Shown: positions 17,900 through 26,588 of the stretch, piece after piece
How positions within the stretch are numbered: position 1 is the stretch's first letter
Layout of the letters: every line of letters starts with the position of its first letter
From: Salinarchaeum sp.
GTDB taxonomy: Archaea > Halobacteriota > Halobacteria > Halobacteriales > SKNY01
Direction of reading: 5' to 3'
DNA: 47,097 nt
Assembly: GCA_007123105.1 (NCBI GenBank)
Contig: SKNY01000065.1
Span: forward strand, 1 to 47,097
The notes under the pieces: model-generated
What the model saw: the letters and a program-made list of their open reading frames with translations, nothing else
The model's database searches: none
What the model was told of the DNA's origin: nothing
Position numbers and translations under genes: made by a program

Positions 17900-17920
17900 G
17901 TACCTTTGTTTGGCAGCAAG

Positions 17921-17930
17921 GCCTTAAAAC
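17921..17930 (-). promoter_or_regulatory. TATA-like element for pspA
   Basis: On the minus strand GTTTTAAGGC is centred about 27 nt upstream of the pspA ATG (17899), the spacing of a leaderless haloarchaeal promoter. Confidence 0.4.
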
Positions 17931-18002
17931 CTCTTAGTAGCCTAATGTGCCCGAGAAGCATGGCTTCGAAATGGTTTTGGCGCGGTCACCCACACCTTGG
18001 GT

Positions 18003-19646
18003 ATGCCGAGGGCGCCCCCAACAGGGTACGATTCATCGCTGGGCAATAAGTTCATCTTCGTGACGGGTGGGGTCATGTCCGGCCTCGGAAAGGGGATCAC
18101 GTCCGCGAGCACCGGCCGACTGCTCAAAAACGCCGGGCTCGACGTCACCGCCGTCAAGGTGGATCCGTACCTCAACGTCGATGCGGGAACGATGAACCCG
18201 TATCAGCACGGAGAGGTATACGTCCTCAAGGATGGCGCCGAAGTCGATCTCGATCTCGGAAACTACGAACGGTTTCTCGACATCGACATGACTGCAGATC
18301 ATAACATCACGACCGGGAAAGTGTATCAGCGGGTCATCGAGAAAGAACGGGCTGGCGATTACCTCGGCTCGACCGTCCAAATCATTCCCCACATCACCGA
18401 CGAGATTAAACGACGGATTCGAACGGCGGCGGCAGGAAGCGACGTTTGTATCGTCGAGGTTGGAGGGACCATCGGTGACATCGAGGGTATGCCGTTTCTC
18501 GAGGCGCTCCGTCAATTTGCCAATGAAGAGGATCCGGCGGACATCATCTTTGTCCACGTTACGCTCGTTCCCCACTCCAAGAACGGCGAACAGAAGACGA
18601 AGCCAACACAACACAGCGTCAAGGAACTCCGCAGTATCGGGCTCCAGCCGGACGTGGTGGTTGGACGGTGTGAGGAACGGCTCGAAGAACAGACTAAAGA
18701 GAAGATTGCCCTCTTCTGTGATGTTCCCGTCGAAGCCGTCTTTTCGAATCCGGATGTCGAAGACATCTACCACGTCCCGTTGACCGTCGAGGAGGAAGGG
18801 CTCGATCGATTCGTGATCGATCGGTTGGCACTGGCCGATCAGACCAAACCGGATGGAAACACTGAGTGGCGCGAGCTTGTCACGCGCGAGACCATCGACG
18901 CGATTGAGGTTGCACTCGTCGGCAAGTACGCCCTCGAGGACGCCTACATCTCCATTCACGAGGCACTCAAACATGCGGGGCTCGAACGAGCAGTCGCCGT
19001 CGATGTGAAGTGGGTCGATTCCGACGCGATTGGCCCAAATGAAGTCGAACAATTGACCGATGTCGATGCCATCGTCGTTCCCGGCGGGTTCGGGAGTCGG
19101 GGAACCGAGGGCAAGATCGAAACGATTGGATATGCACGGCGTGAACGCGTGCCATATCTTGGCCTCTGTCTTGGCTTTCAGCTCGCAGTCGTCGAGTATG
19201 CGCGCAACGTCATCGGGTGGTCGGATGCACATTCGGCCGAAATCGACCCCGATACGGACTACCCCGTCATTGACATTCTTCCAGAACAACATGATCTCGA
19301 CGACCTCGGAGGGACCATGCGGCTCGGAGCACACGAGACGACAATCGCACCGGGTACCCAGGCAGCGGCAATTTACGAGGCCAACAGTTGTCTCGAACGA
19401 CATCGGCATCGGTACGAGGTGAACCCGGAGTACATCGAGACGCTCGAAGCGGCCGGGTTATCGTTTACCGGGCGATCCGGCCGACGAATGGAGATTCTCG
19501 AACTGCCGGATCACCCGTACTTCATCGGAACCCAATTTCATCCCGAGTTTCGCTCACGACCGGGACGAGCAAGTCCCCCGTTCGTCGGTCTCATCGATAG
19601 CGTGATCGACACACCACCACAGCCACACGGGGAGGTCGAGGTGTAA
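18003..19646 (+). CDS. pyrG: CTP synthase
   Basis: A 547-residue enzyme aminating UTP to CTP with glutamine and ATP. The synthase domain has [20 protein letters not shown] (P-loop), [20 protein letters not shown] and [11 protein letters not shown]. The C-terminal glutaminase carries [13 protein letters not shown], the nucleophile in [17 protein letters not shown] and the His/Glu in QFHPEF. ATG at 18003 is preferred to an in-frame TTG six nt earlier. The stop overlaps the guaAb ATG by one base, so the two are coupled. Confidence 0.97.
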   Translation: MPRAPPTGYDSSLGNKFIFVTGGVMSGLGKGITSASTGRLLKNAGLDVTAVKVDPYLNVDAGTMNPYQHGEVYVLKDGAEVDLDLGNYERFLDIDMTADHNITTGKVYQRVIEKERAGDYLGSTVQIIPHITDEIKRRIRTAAAGSDVCIVEVGGTIGDIEGMPFLEALRQFANEEDPADIIFVHVTLVPHSKNGEQKTKPTQHSVKELRSIGLQPDVVVGRCEERLEEQTKEKIALFCDVPVEAVFSNPDVEDIYHVPLTVEEEGLDRFVIDRLALADQTKPDGNTEWRELVTRETIDAIEVALVGKYALEDAYISIHEALKHAGLERAVAVDVKWVDSDAIGPNEVEQLTDVDAIVVPGGFGSRGTEGKIETIGYARRERVPYLGLCLGFQLAVVEYARNVIGWSDAHSAEIDPDTDYPVIDILPEQHDLDDLGGTMRLGAHETTIAPGTQAAAIYEANSCLERHRHRYEVNPEYIETLEAAGLSFTGRSGRRMEILELPDHPYFIGTQFHPEFRSRPGRASPPFVGLIDSVIDTPPQPHGEVEV

Positions 19647-20563
19647 TGGTGGACGTCGATAGCTTCATCCCGGAGGCAATCGCCGAGATCGAAACTGCCG
19701 TCGGGGACGGGCGGGCGATCATCGCGCTCTCGGGCGGGGTCGATTCATCGGTCGCTGCCACGGTGGCCCACCGCGCGATCGGGGATCGATTGATCCCCGT
19801 CTATGTCGACACGGGGTTAATGCGGGCGGGCGAGACAGAATCCATCCGCGAGACGTTCTCGTTCATGGAGCAACTCGAAATCGTTGATGCCCGCGACCGA
19901 TTTCTCGCGGCACTCGCCGGCGTCACCGATCCGGAAGAAAAACGGCAGGTTATCGGCGAGACGTTCATCCGGGTCTTTGAAGAGCAGGCACGAAGGGTAG
20001 ATGCCACCTACCTCGTCCAAGGAACGATCTACCCCGACCGAATCGAATCCGAGGGAGGCATCAAGTCCCATCACAACGTCGGTGGTCTGCCCGAGGTCAT
20101 CGATTTCGACGGGATCGTCGAACCGGTCCGCGATCTTTACAAAGACGAGGTGCGCGAGGTTGCCCGTGCGCTCTCGCTCGAATCAGTCATCGCCGAGCGC
20201 ATGCCGTTTCCCGGTCCCGGACTTGCGGTGCGGATGATCGGCGAGGTAACCGAGGAAAAATTGTCCGTGGCACGAGCGTCGTGTGCAATCGTCGAGGAGG
20301 AACTCGAGGAATATGAGCCATGGCAAGCCCTCGCCGCGGTCATCGGCAAGGCGACGGGTGTGAAAGGAGACAACCGTGTCCATGGCTGGGTCGTCGCCGT
20401 CCGATCCGTGGATAGTCGTGACGGCATGACCGCGAGGGCCCAGGATATCGACTGGGAAACCCTCCAACGGATTCAGAGCCGAATTACGGGCGAAAATCCT
20501 TCGGTCGCACGAGTCGTCTATGACGTCACGCACAAACCGCCGGCGACGATCGAGTATGAGTAA
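19646..20563 (+). CDS. guaAb: GMP synthase subunit B (ATP-pyrophosphatase)
   Basis: A 305-residue synthetase subunit of archaeal split GMP synthase, converting XMP to GMP with ammonia from the separate glutaminase GuaAa, which is not in this window. The PP-loop reads [34 protein letters not shown] and the C-terminal dimerisation motif ([28 protein letters not shown] region) are all present. Coupling to pyrG groups two amidotransferase-dependent nucleotide enzymes in one transcript. Confidence 0.96.
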   Translation: MVDVDSFIPEAIAEIETAVGDGRAIIALSGGVDSSVAATVAHRAIGDRLIPVYVDTGLMRAGETESIRETFSFMEQLEIVDARDRFLAALAGVTDPEEKRQVIGETFIRVFEEQARRVDATYLVQGTIYPDRIESEGGIKSHHNVGGLPEVIDFDGIVEPVRDLYKDEVREVARALSLESVIAERMPFPGPGLAVRMIGEVTEEKLSVARASCAIVEEELEEYEPWQALAAVIGKATGVKGDNRVHGWVVAVRSVDSRDGMTARAQDIDWETLQRIQSRITGENPSVARVVYDVTHKPPATIEYE

Positions 20564-20590
20564 CGCCGGAGCCGAGTCCAGTAGCCACCC

Positions 20591-20932
20591 ATGACACAAA
20601 TCGTAGTCGGCGGCGACGGTGCGACGGAACTGATTAGTGCACTCCGGAATGCGGGCTTTACCATCGACCGGATTTCCGCCCCGGTGACAGCACGGGCCCT
20701 AGAGCGGACAGGAATTGAGGAGGCCACGATGTTCGTGTTGACCGACGTCGAAGAAGCGACGAGTATTCCCGTTGCCCGTGAACTGAATCCTGGGCTCGAT
20801 GTCGTCGTCCTGAGTCGAACGTCCCTCCCCGAATTCGCCAGTCCCATCGCGGATCTAGTTATCCACCCAGAGGCGATGGACGCAACGATGCTCGTAGAAG
20901 AACTCGCCCGGCGTGTCAATGCGGCAGACTAG
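20591..20932 (+). CDS. Conserved haloarchaeal protein, TrkA-N-like fold (DUF7126-like)
   Basis: A 113-residue protein with alternating strand-helix pattern: TQIVVGGDGATELISALRNAG, MFVLTDVEEATSIPVARELNP, LDVVVLSRTSLPEF. This resembles a small Rossmann/TrkA-N nucleotide-binding domain. Relatives are found next to pyrG/guaAb in haloarchaea and are sometimes mislabelled CTP synthetase. It follows guaAb by 27 nt. Role unknown; a regulatory nucleotide-binding partner is possible. Family name is from memory. Confidence 0.7.
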   Translation: MTQIVVGGDGATELISALRNAGFTIDRISAPVTARALERTGIEEATMFVLTDVEEATSIPVARELNPGLDVVVLSRTSLPEFASPIADLVIHPEAMDATMLVEELARRVNAAD

Positions 20933-21222
20933 GCGACCCCAGCGACATCTGGCTCGTCGGCTGGATCGCACACGGTGTAACCGTCCGCCTCAAGTGCCTT
21001 CGTGATGAGCTGATCGTCGATATCTCGAATGATGGCCCGCGGGACGAGCTGGTTACCGTCGAATACATCGAATTCGACCGTTCTGACGGCGACCTCTCCG
21101 TCACTACCAGTCCCAAAAATTTCGACGAGCACCTCCCCACGGAACCGATATATGTTAAACGACGAGATCGTATCCATACAGATACATTCACGCGAGAAAC
21201 GATATGGACCAACCCTAATCAT
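20929..21222 (-). CDS. Hypothetical haloarchaeal protein
   Basis: A 97-residue acidic protein with no recognised motif. The part from MDTISSFNIYRFRGEVLVEIFG looks like a compact beta-rich fold, and MDTIS (residue 16) is an alternative start. It ends with DPADEPDVAGVA, overlapping the end of the convergent DUF7126-like gene by 4 nt. Its start lies 5 nt after the stop of the upstream MDR gene, so the two are probably cotranscribed. Confidence 0.6.
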   Translation of the reverse strand: MIRVGPYRFSRECICMDTISSFNIYRFRGEVLVEIFGTGSDGEVAVRTVEFDVFDGNQLVPRAIIRDIDDQLITKALEADGYTVCDPADEPDVAGVA

Positions 21223-21227
21223 TTAGG

Positions 21228-22256
21228 CTACCGATCAATGATTGGATCGGCCACGTGGACGAGTTGCTTGCCGAGATTTGCGCCGGCGAACAGTCCAATG
21301 AAGGCATCGGCAGCCGATTCGATACCATCGGTGACCGTCTCTTCGTACGCCAGCGCATCCGAACGGATCCAGTCTGCCAATCTCCGTTCGGCGACATCGG
21401 CGCGATGGTCGAAATCGCCGACGAGGAAGCCACGGATCTGGGCCCGAGTCGCGATCAACCTGTGGAGTTTCCGGGGGCCGACGGGTTGGTCTGTGTCATT
21501 GTACAGGGCTATCTGACCGCAGATGGCCACCCGAGCATCAACAGCCAGGTGCGAAAACACTGCATCGGTGATTGTACCGCCGACATTATCGAAGTAGACG
21601 TCCACGCCATCGGGGCAGGCGCGTTCGATGGCCGCGTCGAGATCACTTTCCCGTCGATAGTTGATCGCAGTATCGATGCCGGCAACGGTTTCGAGCCACT
21701 CACATTTTTCGTCCGTTCCAGCCGTTCCAACCACGTGGCAACCAGACATCCGCGCGATCTGTGCGGCCGTCGACCCGACCGCTCCGGCGGCCCCCGAGAC
21801 GACAACTGTTTCCCCCGCATTCGGGCCGGCGACCTCACGCATACCGAAGTACGCCGTCCGTCCGGGCATCCCGACGACACCTAATCGAGTCGATATTGGA
21901 GCCAGCTCCGAATCAATGGGCTCAACGTCTGCTCCCACCGCTGTCGCATACTCTGCCCACCGAAGTCTCCCACGGACGAGATCCCCGCGCTCGAACAACG
22001 GATGCTGGCTCTCCAAAATCTCTCCAACGACCCCACCGCGGAGGATATCTCCTACATCCCATGCTGCTGCGTAGCCGGACGTGCCACCGATGCGGCCACG
22101 CATATACGGGTCGACCGACAGATAACAGGTCTTGACCAGCACTTCACCCGCGGCCGGTTCCGGCACCGGCTGATCGACGAGCGCAAACGCCTCCTCGGTT
22201 GGTTCGCCGGAGGGTCGTTCTGCCAGAACCCAACCGCGATTTAACTCCTCAGTCAT
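21228..22256 (-). CDS. Zinc-independent NADP-dependent alkenal/one oxidoreductase (MDR family, CurA-like)
   Basis: A 342-residue medium-chain dehydrogenase/reductase. The N-terminal substrate domain has LVKTCYLSVDPYMRGRIGG, a hallmark of leukotriene B4 12-hydroxydehydrogenase/curcumin-reductase-like members. The Rossmann nucleotide site is VVVSGAAGAVGSTAAQIA. The zinc-binding Cys/His set of alcohol dehydrogenases is missing. It probably reduces reactive alpha,beta-unsaturated carbonyls with NADPH. The physiological substrate is not readable from sequence. Confidence 0.88.
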   Translation of the reverse strand: MTEELNRGWVLAERPSGEPTEEAFALVDQPVPEPAAGEVLVKTCYLSVDPYMRGRIGGTSGYAAAWDVGDILRGGVVGEILESQHPLFERGDLVRGRLRWAEYATAVGADVEPIDSELAPISTRLGVVGMPGRTAYFGMREVAGPNAGETVVVSGAAGAVGSTAAQIARMSGCHVVGTAGTDEKCEWLETVAGIDTAINYRRESDLDAAIERACPDGVDVYFDNVGGTITDAVFSHLAVDARVAICGQIALYNDTDQPVGPRKLHRLIATRAQIRGFLVGDFDHRADVAERRLADWIRSDALAYEETVTDGIESAADAFIGLFAGANLGKQLVHVADPIIDR

Positions 22257-22306
22257 ACCCAGATTGCGCGGAAGGGCACCTAAAAAAGGGACGATCCGGC
22301 CCGCAA

Positions 22307-22379
22307 CGGGCGTGACGGGATTCGAACCCGCGATCGAAAGGTTAGGAACCTTTCGCCCTATCCGCTAGGCCACACGCCC
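22307..22379 (-). tRNA. tRNA-Arg (anticodon CCU)
   Basis: A full cloverleaf on the minus strand: acceptor GGGCGTG paired with CACGCCC, D-arm GCCTAGCGGATAGGGC, anticodon arm AAAGG-TTCCTAA-CCTTT giving anticodon CCT, variable loop, T-arm with GGTTCGAATCCC and discriminator G. CCA is not encoded and there is no intron. It reads AGG codons. It lies between tatA and the MDR gene, all on the same strand. Confidence 0.95.
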
Positions 22380-22412
22380 TGCTGACAGGTGGGAGCGTAC
22401 CGCCAAAAACGG

Positions 22413-22718
22413 TTACTGTTGATTGGTTTCTTCGTCCGGTTCGACCTCTTCGGTCTCGGTTGACTCCGATGGAGATTCGACGTCGCCACCGTCACCGGAC
22501 AGCTCAGAATCGTCCATGGTGGCCGTATCCTGGAGTTCTTGGAGTTCCTGTTCGACCTGTTGGCGACCTTTCTTAAATTCCCCCATTGCTTCACCAGTCG
22601 ATCGAGCGAGCTTTGGGATCTTGTTCGCACCAAACAGTAGAATGGCGATCAGGAGAATGACCGCGAGCTCCATCCCACCCGGAACCCCCGGAAAGAGGGG
22701 TATTGCTTGGAAAGGCAT
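22413..22718 (-). CDS. tatA: Twin-arginine translocase subunit TatA
   Basis: A 101-residue TatA/E-type protein. One N-terminal transmembrane helix (MELAVILLIAILLFGANKIPKLA) is followed by the FGxxKxPxLA hinge, the amphipathic helix RSTGEAMGEFKKGRQQVEQEL and an acidic disordered tail. It forms the pore that exports folded proteins, the main route in haloarchaea. The TATA-like CTATAAC (about 22745-22751) lies about 27-30 nt before the ATG on the minus strand. No tatC is adjacent. Confidence 0.93.
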   Translation of the reverse strand: MPFQAIPLFPGVPGGMELAVILLIAILLFGANKIPKLARSTGEAMGEFKKGRQQVEQELQELQDTATMDDSELSGDGGDVESPSESTETEEVEPDEETNQQ

Positions 22719-22743
22719 CTATGGCATAGATAGCCGAGAAGCA

Positions 22744-22752
22744 GTTATAGGC
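22744..22752 (-). promoter_or_regulatory. TATA-like element for tatA
   Basis: On the minus strand CCTATAACT is centred about 30 nt before the tatA ATG (22718). The setting is AT-rich relative to the neighbourhood. Confidence 0.4.
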
Positions 22753-23048
22753 TTTATGGAGATGCTGGACATGAACTAATATCCAGAAGTTCTGGGAATT
22801 GTGATCATCACGTCCAGTTCTGTAGCTCAATACACCGAGCAAGATCACCATACTATCGCATCAAAAATGCGTTCGTTTCCCAAGATGGTTTCGCGAGATC
22901 CGTCGGTATCACGGCAAACACCATCGGCCAGCGGGCAGTGTCCGAGGTTCCCCTCGGGAGAAGGCATGGTTTGCATCCCTCGGAGAGCTCCGGAGATTGC
23001 AACCATCACCGCCGTCGTTTTCGTCGCTCTGCGGTGGGAAAAGAAGCC

Positions 23049-23059
23049 TTCATAAGTTT
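23049..23059 (+). promoter_or_regulatory. TATA-like element for the thrS operon
   Basis: TTCATAAGTTT lies 20-30 nt before the thrS ATG (23079), implying a leaderless or near-leaderless operon mRNA covering thrS, pheS, pheT and the HD gene. Confidence 0.45.
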
Positions 23060-23078
23060 CCTGTAGCTGGCATATACC

Positions 23079-25028
23079 ATGTCGATTTCCGTCCGCCTTC
23101 CCGACGGCTCAACGCTCGACGTTGAGGAGGGTGCCACGGTCCAGGAGGTTGCCTATGAGATTGGTCCCGGCCTGGGCAGCGATACCGTCGCCGGCGTCGT
23201 CGACGGAACCCTCGTCGCACGGGAGGAAACGCTTGACTCCGATGTTTCGCTCGAGATCGTCACCGACGATAGCGACGAGTATCTGGATGCGCTCCGACAC
23301 ACAGCAGCACACGTATTCGCTCAGGCGTTATTGCGTCTCCACCCGGACGCGAAGTTGGCGATCGGACCATGGACGGACGATGGGTTCTACTACGATATCG
23401 CACACGTCGACCTCGACGAGGATGACCTCAAGCAGATCGAAGCAGAAGCCCATCGCATCATCGAAGCCGATCTAACCGTCGACCGTCTGGAGATGGAGCG
23501 TGCGGACGCCATCGAATACTATGAGGAAGCTGCACCAAATCGGTTCAAACGCGAGATTCTCGCAGAGGAGGCCAGCGGAGAGGCGACGGTGTCCTTCTAT
23601 GAACAGGGAGAGTTCCGCGATCTCTGTCGCGGTCCTCACGTTCGTTCGACAGGCGAAATCGGGGGCTTCGCGTTGTTGGAGATGTCAGCCGCCTATTGGC
23701 GAGGCGATGAGTCGAACGAAACGCTTACGCGAGTGTACGGAACGGCGTTTCCGAGTGAAGCCGAACTGGAATCGTTCCTCGAGCGCCGCGAGGCGGCCAA
23801 AGAACGGGACCACCGACGTATCGGCCAGGAAATGGATTTGTTTTCGATCCCCGAACACTCACCGGGGTGTGTCCACTTCCATCCGAACGGCATGCGAGTG
23901 CGACGCGAGCTCGAGGAGTACGTCCGGACGAAGAACGAAGAACTCGGCTACGAAGAGGTGTGGACACCCGAACTCAACAAAAAGGAGCTTTGGCAGAAAT
24001 CGGGTCATCTGGACTTTTTCGGTGCCGAAGGTGAGTTCTATCTGTGGGAACAGGACGGCGACGAGTACGGGCTCAAGCCGATGAACTGTGCGAATCACGC
24101 CTATCTTTACGACCGCGAGAAGTGGTCCTACCGGGACCTGCCGATCCGGTTTTCGGAGTTCGGCACCGTCTATCGAAACGAACAATCAGGAGAGCTATCG
24201 GGCCTATTTCGGGTGCGCGGGATGACCCAAGACGACGGCCATGCATTCATCAGACCGGATCAAATCCAGGCAGAGATCACCCACACCCTTTCGATCATCG
24301 AGGAGCTGTACGGGGAGTTTGGCCTCGAGGCAGTCTATAAGCTCGAAACCAAAGGCGATCATTCGGTGGGCTCCGATGACATCTGGGCGCGTGCCACCGA
24401 AGCACTGCGTGATGCCCTGGAGGAGCGCGGCCTCGAGTACGAGATCGAGGAAGGCGAAGCAGCCTTTTACGGACCGAAGATTGGGCTCGACGCCGTCGAC
24501 GTGCTTGGTCGGGAGTGGACGGTCGGTACGGTCCAGCTCGATTTCAACATCCCAGAGCGACTCGATCTGATCTATATCGGCGAGGATAACCGTGAACACC
24601 GTCCGGTGATGGTCCATCGGGCGTTACTTGGCACGTTCGAACGGTTTCTCGGTGTGATGCTCGAGCATTTCGGCGGCGATTTCCCCACCTGGCTCGCACC
24701 AGAGCAGGTACGCATCCTGCCGATCAGCGACGACCAGCTCGAGTACGCAAACGCCCTCGCCGATACCTTCACCGGCGTTCGGGTGACGATCGCAGACCGA
24801 TCTTCGACGCTCGGACGGAAGATTCAGGCTGCCCACGACGACAGAGTTCCGTATATGGTCATCATCGGCGGTAACGAAGAGGAGTCGGGGACGATCTCCA
24901 TCCGTGATCGGTTCGAGCGGGAACTCGACGACATCGACCCGGCAGCGTTTAAACGGGCACTGGACGAGGAGATCGCCGCGAAACGACTGGAGCCGGCAAT
25001 CATCGAGACGTGGTCCGACCATGAGTGA
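23079..25028 (+). CDS. thrS: Threonyl-tRNA synthetase, bacterial-type editing domain
   Basis: A 649-residue class II synthetase charging tRNA-Thr. Domains in order: TGS (1-62), the N2 editing domain with HTAAH (H74, H78) and LCRGPHV, the catalytic core with zinc ligands in PMNCANH and later His, class II motif 2 FRVRGMTQDDGHAF, and an anticodon-binding domain ending ARKLEP-like. Many archaea have a different (DTD-like) editing domain, so the bacterial N2 type here is notable, although known in haloarchaea. Its TGA overlaps a 21-codon ORF leading into pheS. Confidence 0.97.
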   Translation: MSISVRLPDGSTLDVEEGATVQEVAYEIGPGLGSDTVAGVVDGTLVAREETLDSDVSLEIVTDDSDEYLDALRHTAAHVFAQALLRLHPDAKLAIGPWTDDGFYYDIAHVDLDEDDLKQIEAEAHRIIEADLTVDRLEMERADAIEYYEEAAPNRFKREILAEEASGEATVSFYEQGEFRDLCRGPHVRSTGEIGGFALLEMSAAYWRGDESNETLTRVYGTAFPSEAELESFLERREAAKERDHRRIGQEMDLFSIPEHSPGCVHFHPNGMRVRRELEEYVRTKNEELGYEEVWTPELNKKELWQKSGHLDFFGAEGEFYLWEQDGDEYGLKPMNCANHAYLYDREKWSYRDLPIRFSEFGTVYRNEQSGELSGLFRVRGMTQDDGHAFIRPDQIQAEITHTLSIIEELYGEFGLEAVYKLETKGDHSVGSDDIWARATEALRDALEERGLEYEIEEGEAAFYGPKIGLDAVDVLGREWTVGTVQLDFNIPERLDLIYIGEDNREHRPVMVHRALLGTFERFLGVMLEHFGGDFPTWLAPEQVRILPISDDQLEYANALADTFTGVRVTIADRSSTLGRKIQAAHDDRVPYMVIIGGNEEESGTISIRDRFERELDDIDPAAFKRALDEEIAAKRLEPAIIETWSDHE

Positions 25029-25086
25029 AGACGGTCAAATGAGACGGGGTCGAACGGGAGGAAACGGCCGGAGGATGACGCGATGA
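25021..25086 (+). CDS. Possible 21-codon Arg/Gly-rich ORF bridging thrS and pheS
   Basis: ATG at 25021 lies inside the last codons of thrS, and TGA at 25084-25086 overlaps the pheS ATG (25083) in an ATGA. The peptide begins MSEDGQMRRGRTGG. The stop/start overlaps at both ends would let ribosomes pass from thrS to pheS by reinitiation. The reading frame is clear; whether it is translated is unknown. It may simply be spacer sequence that happens to be open. Confidence 0.3.
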   Translation: MSEDGQMRRGRTGGNGRRMTR

Positions 25087-26588
25087 AGGTTTCACCCATC
25101 CACGCCGCAGTACTCGAGGCGCTTGCTGATGATGACGGCCGCAGCATCCATGGAATCGCTTCCGCGATCGACGAAAAACCCGAGACGGTCACCGGTGCCG
25201 CCTTCGCCCTCGAGGAAGCGGGCCTTGTACAGGTCGAGGAAGTAGACCGGACTACGGTCTCGCTGACCGCGGAGGGGACGACATACGAAGGTGAAGGGCT
25301 CCCGGAACGTCGCCTCTATGCGGCCGTCGTCGAAAGCGTAGGCACCGAAACGCCCGTCGCGCTCGGTGACGTCCTCGCTGAGGCGGACATTGCTGGTGAA
25401 GAGATCGACATTGCGCTTTCGAACCTGGCCCGCAAGGGATTGGGAGCGATCGATTCCGGTGAACTCACTGTTGTGGCAGATCCCCCACCGGATACCGAGG
25501 CATCGGCGCTGGCCGCCATCGCGGCAGATGATACCGATGGGATCGACGCAGCGGTCCTCGACCAACTCGAGCGGCGAAACCTCATTTCCGTCTCGACGCA
25601 CACGGAACGCACGGTCACCCTCTCCTCGGCAGGTGCGGCTGCCGTCGAGGAAGGCCTGGAGGTAGCCGAGCAACTCGGACCAGTGACTCCCGAGTTATTG
25701 ACCAGTGAAGACTGGAAGCAAGCGGAGTTCCGACCGTATAACGTGACAGCCGACCCACCGCTCGAGATCGGAGGACGTGTCCATCCGCTTCGGCAGATGG
25801 CCGAACGGGTAAAGGACGTTCTTATTGGGATGGGATTCCGGGAAATGGACGGGCCCCACGTCGACGCGGACTTCTGGATCAACGACTGTTTGTTCATGCC
25901 CCAAGACCATCCGGCCCGCACCCACTGGGACCGATTCGCGCTCGAACAACCCGAACGGATCGACAAGCTACCCGACGAACTCGTTGATCGCGTCGAAGCT
26001 GCGCATCGTGAAGGGGTTGGTGAAGATGGGGAGGGATATCGATCGCCGTGGGATGAAGACTTCGCCCGCGCGTTGGCACTCCGCGGCCACACGACCTCGT
26101 TGTCGGCACGATACCTGTCGGGTCGGGCAATCGGCGAGCTCGAGCCACCCCAGCGGTTTTTCAGCGTCGAGAAGGTCTATCGGAACGACACGCTTGATGC
26201 GACACACCTCCTCGAGTTCTTTCAGATCGAGGGCTGGGTAATGGCTGATGCGCTGAGCGTCCGCGACCTGATGGGGACCTTCACCGAATTCTACGAACAC
26301 TTCGGTATTACGGATCTCGAGTTCAAACCCCACTACAACCCGTACACCGAACCGAGTTTCGAGCTCTTTGGAACCCATCCCCGAACCGGTGAGCTCATCG
26401 AAATCGGTAACAGCGGTATCTTCCGGCCCGAGATGCTCGAACCCTTAGGCGTGGAAGCTGACGTCATGGCCTGGGGATTGGCCCTAGAGCGACTGTTGAT
26501 GTTGGTCACGGGCGCAGAGGACATCCGCGATGTTCACGGTACGTTAGTTGATCTCGAGTACCTGCGCACCGAGGAGGCGATCTACTGA
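25083..26588 (+). CDS. pheS: Phenylalanyl-tRNA synthetase alpha subunit
   Basis: A 501-residue archaeal/eukaryotic-type alpha subunit. The N-terminal 200 residues contain winged-helix repeats (for example VLEALADDDGRSIHGIASAI and LDQLERRNLISV) for tRNA binding. The class II catalytic core follows: EMDGPHVDADFWINDCLFMPQDHPAR (motif 1/2 region), FFSVEKVYRNDTLDATHLLEF and the motif 3 GLALERLLML near the end. Its TGA overlaps the pheT ATG, so the two subunits of the heterotetramer are made together. Confidence 0.97.
   Translation: MKVSPIHAAVLEALADDDGRSIHGIASAIDEKPETVTGAAFALEEAGLVQVEEVDRTTVSLTAEGTTYEGEGLPERRLYAAVVESVGTETPVALGDVLAEADIAGEEIDIALSNLARKGLGAIDSGELTVVADPPPDTEASALAAIAADDTDGIDAAVLDQLERRNLISVSTHTERTVTLSSAGAAAVEEGLEVAEQLGPVTPELLTSEDWKQAEFRPYNVTADPPLEIGGRVHPLRQMAERVKDVLIGMGFREMDGPHVDADFWINDCLFMPQDHPARTHWDRFALEQPERIDKLPDELVDRVEAAHREGVGEDGEGYRSPWDEDFARALALRGHTTSLSARYLSGRAIGELEPPQRFFSVEKVYRNDTLDATHLLEFFQIEGWVMADALSVRDLMGTFTEFYEHFGITDLEFKPHYNPYTEPSFELFGTHPRTGELIEIGNSGIFRPEMLEPLGVEADVMAWGLALERLLMLVTGAEDIRDVHGTLVDLEYLRTEEAIY

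Larger units (their letters stand above)
22719..23078. other. 360-nt intergenic region between divergent tatA and thrS
   Basis: It holds the two promoters: the tatA TATA near 22745-22751 and TTCATAAGTTT (23049-23059), about 25 nt before the thrS ATG. A weak hairpin CCGAGG-TTCC-CCTCGG lies near 22950. An 84-codon ORF on the plus strand has no haloarchaeal amino acid bias and looks spurious. I see no RNA gene. Confidence 0.5.

Noticed and set aside
18033-19409. 458-codon ORF antisense to pyrG
   Set aside because: Mirror frame of a GC-rich conserved gene, with no recognisable domain; pyrG is certain on the plus strand.
22250-22310. tRNA-Arg 3' end as an integration (att) site
   Set aside because: No integrase gene and no repeat of the tRNA 3' end was found by eye in the window.
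22801-23055. 84-codon ORF in the tatA-thrS spacer
   Set aside because: Composition rich in Ser, Pro and Arg with no conserved motif; it covers the thrS promoter.
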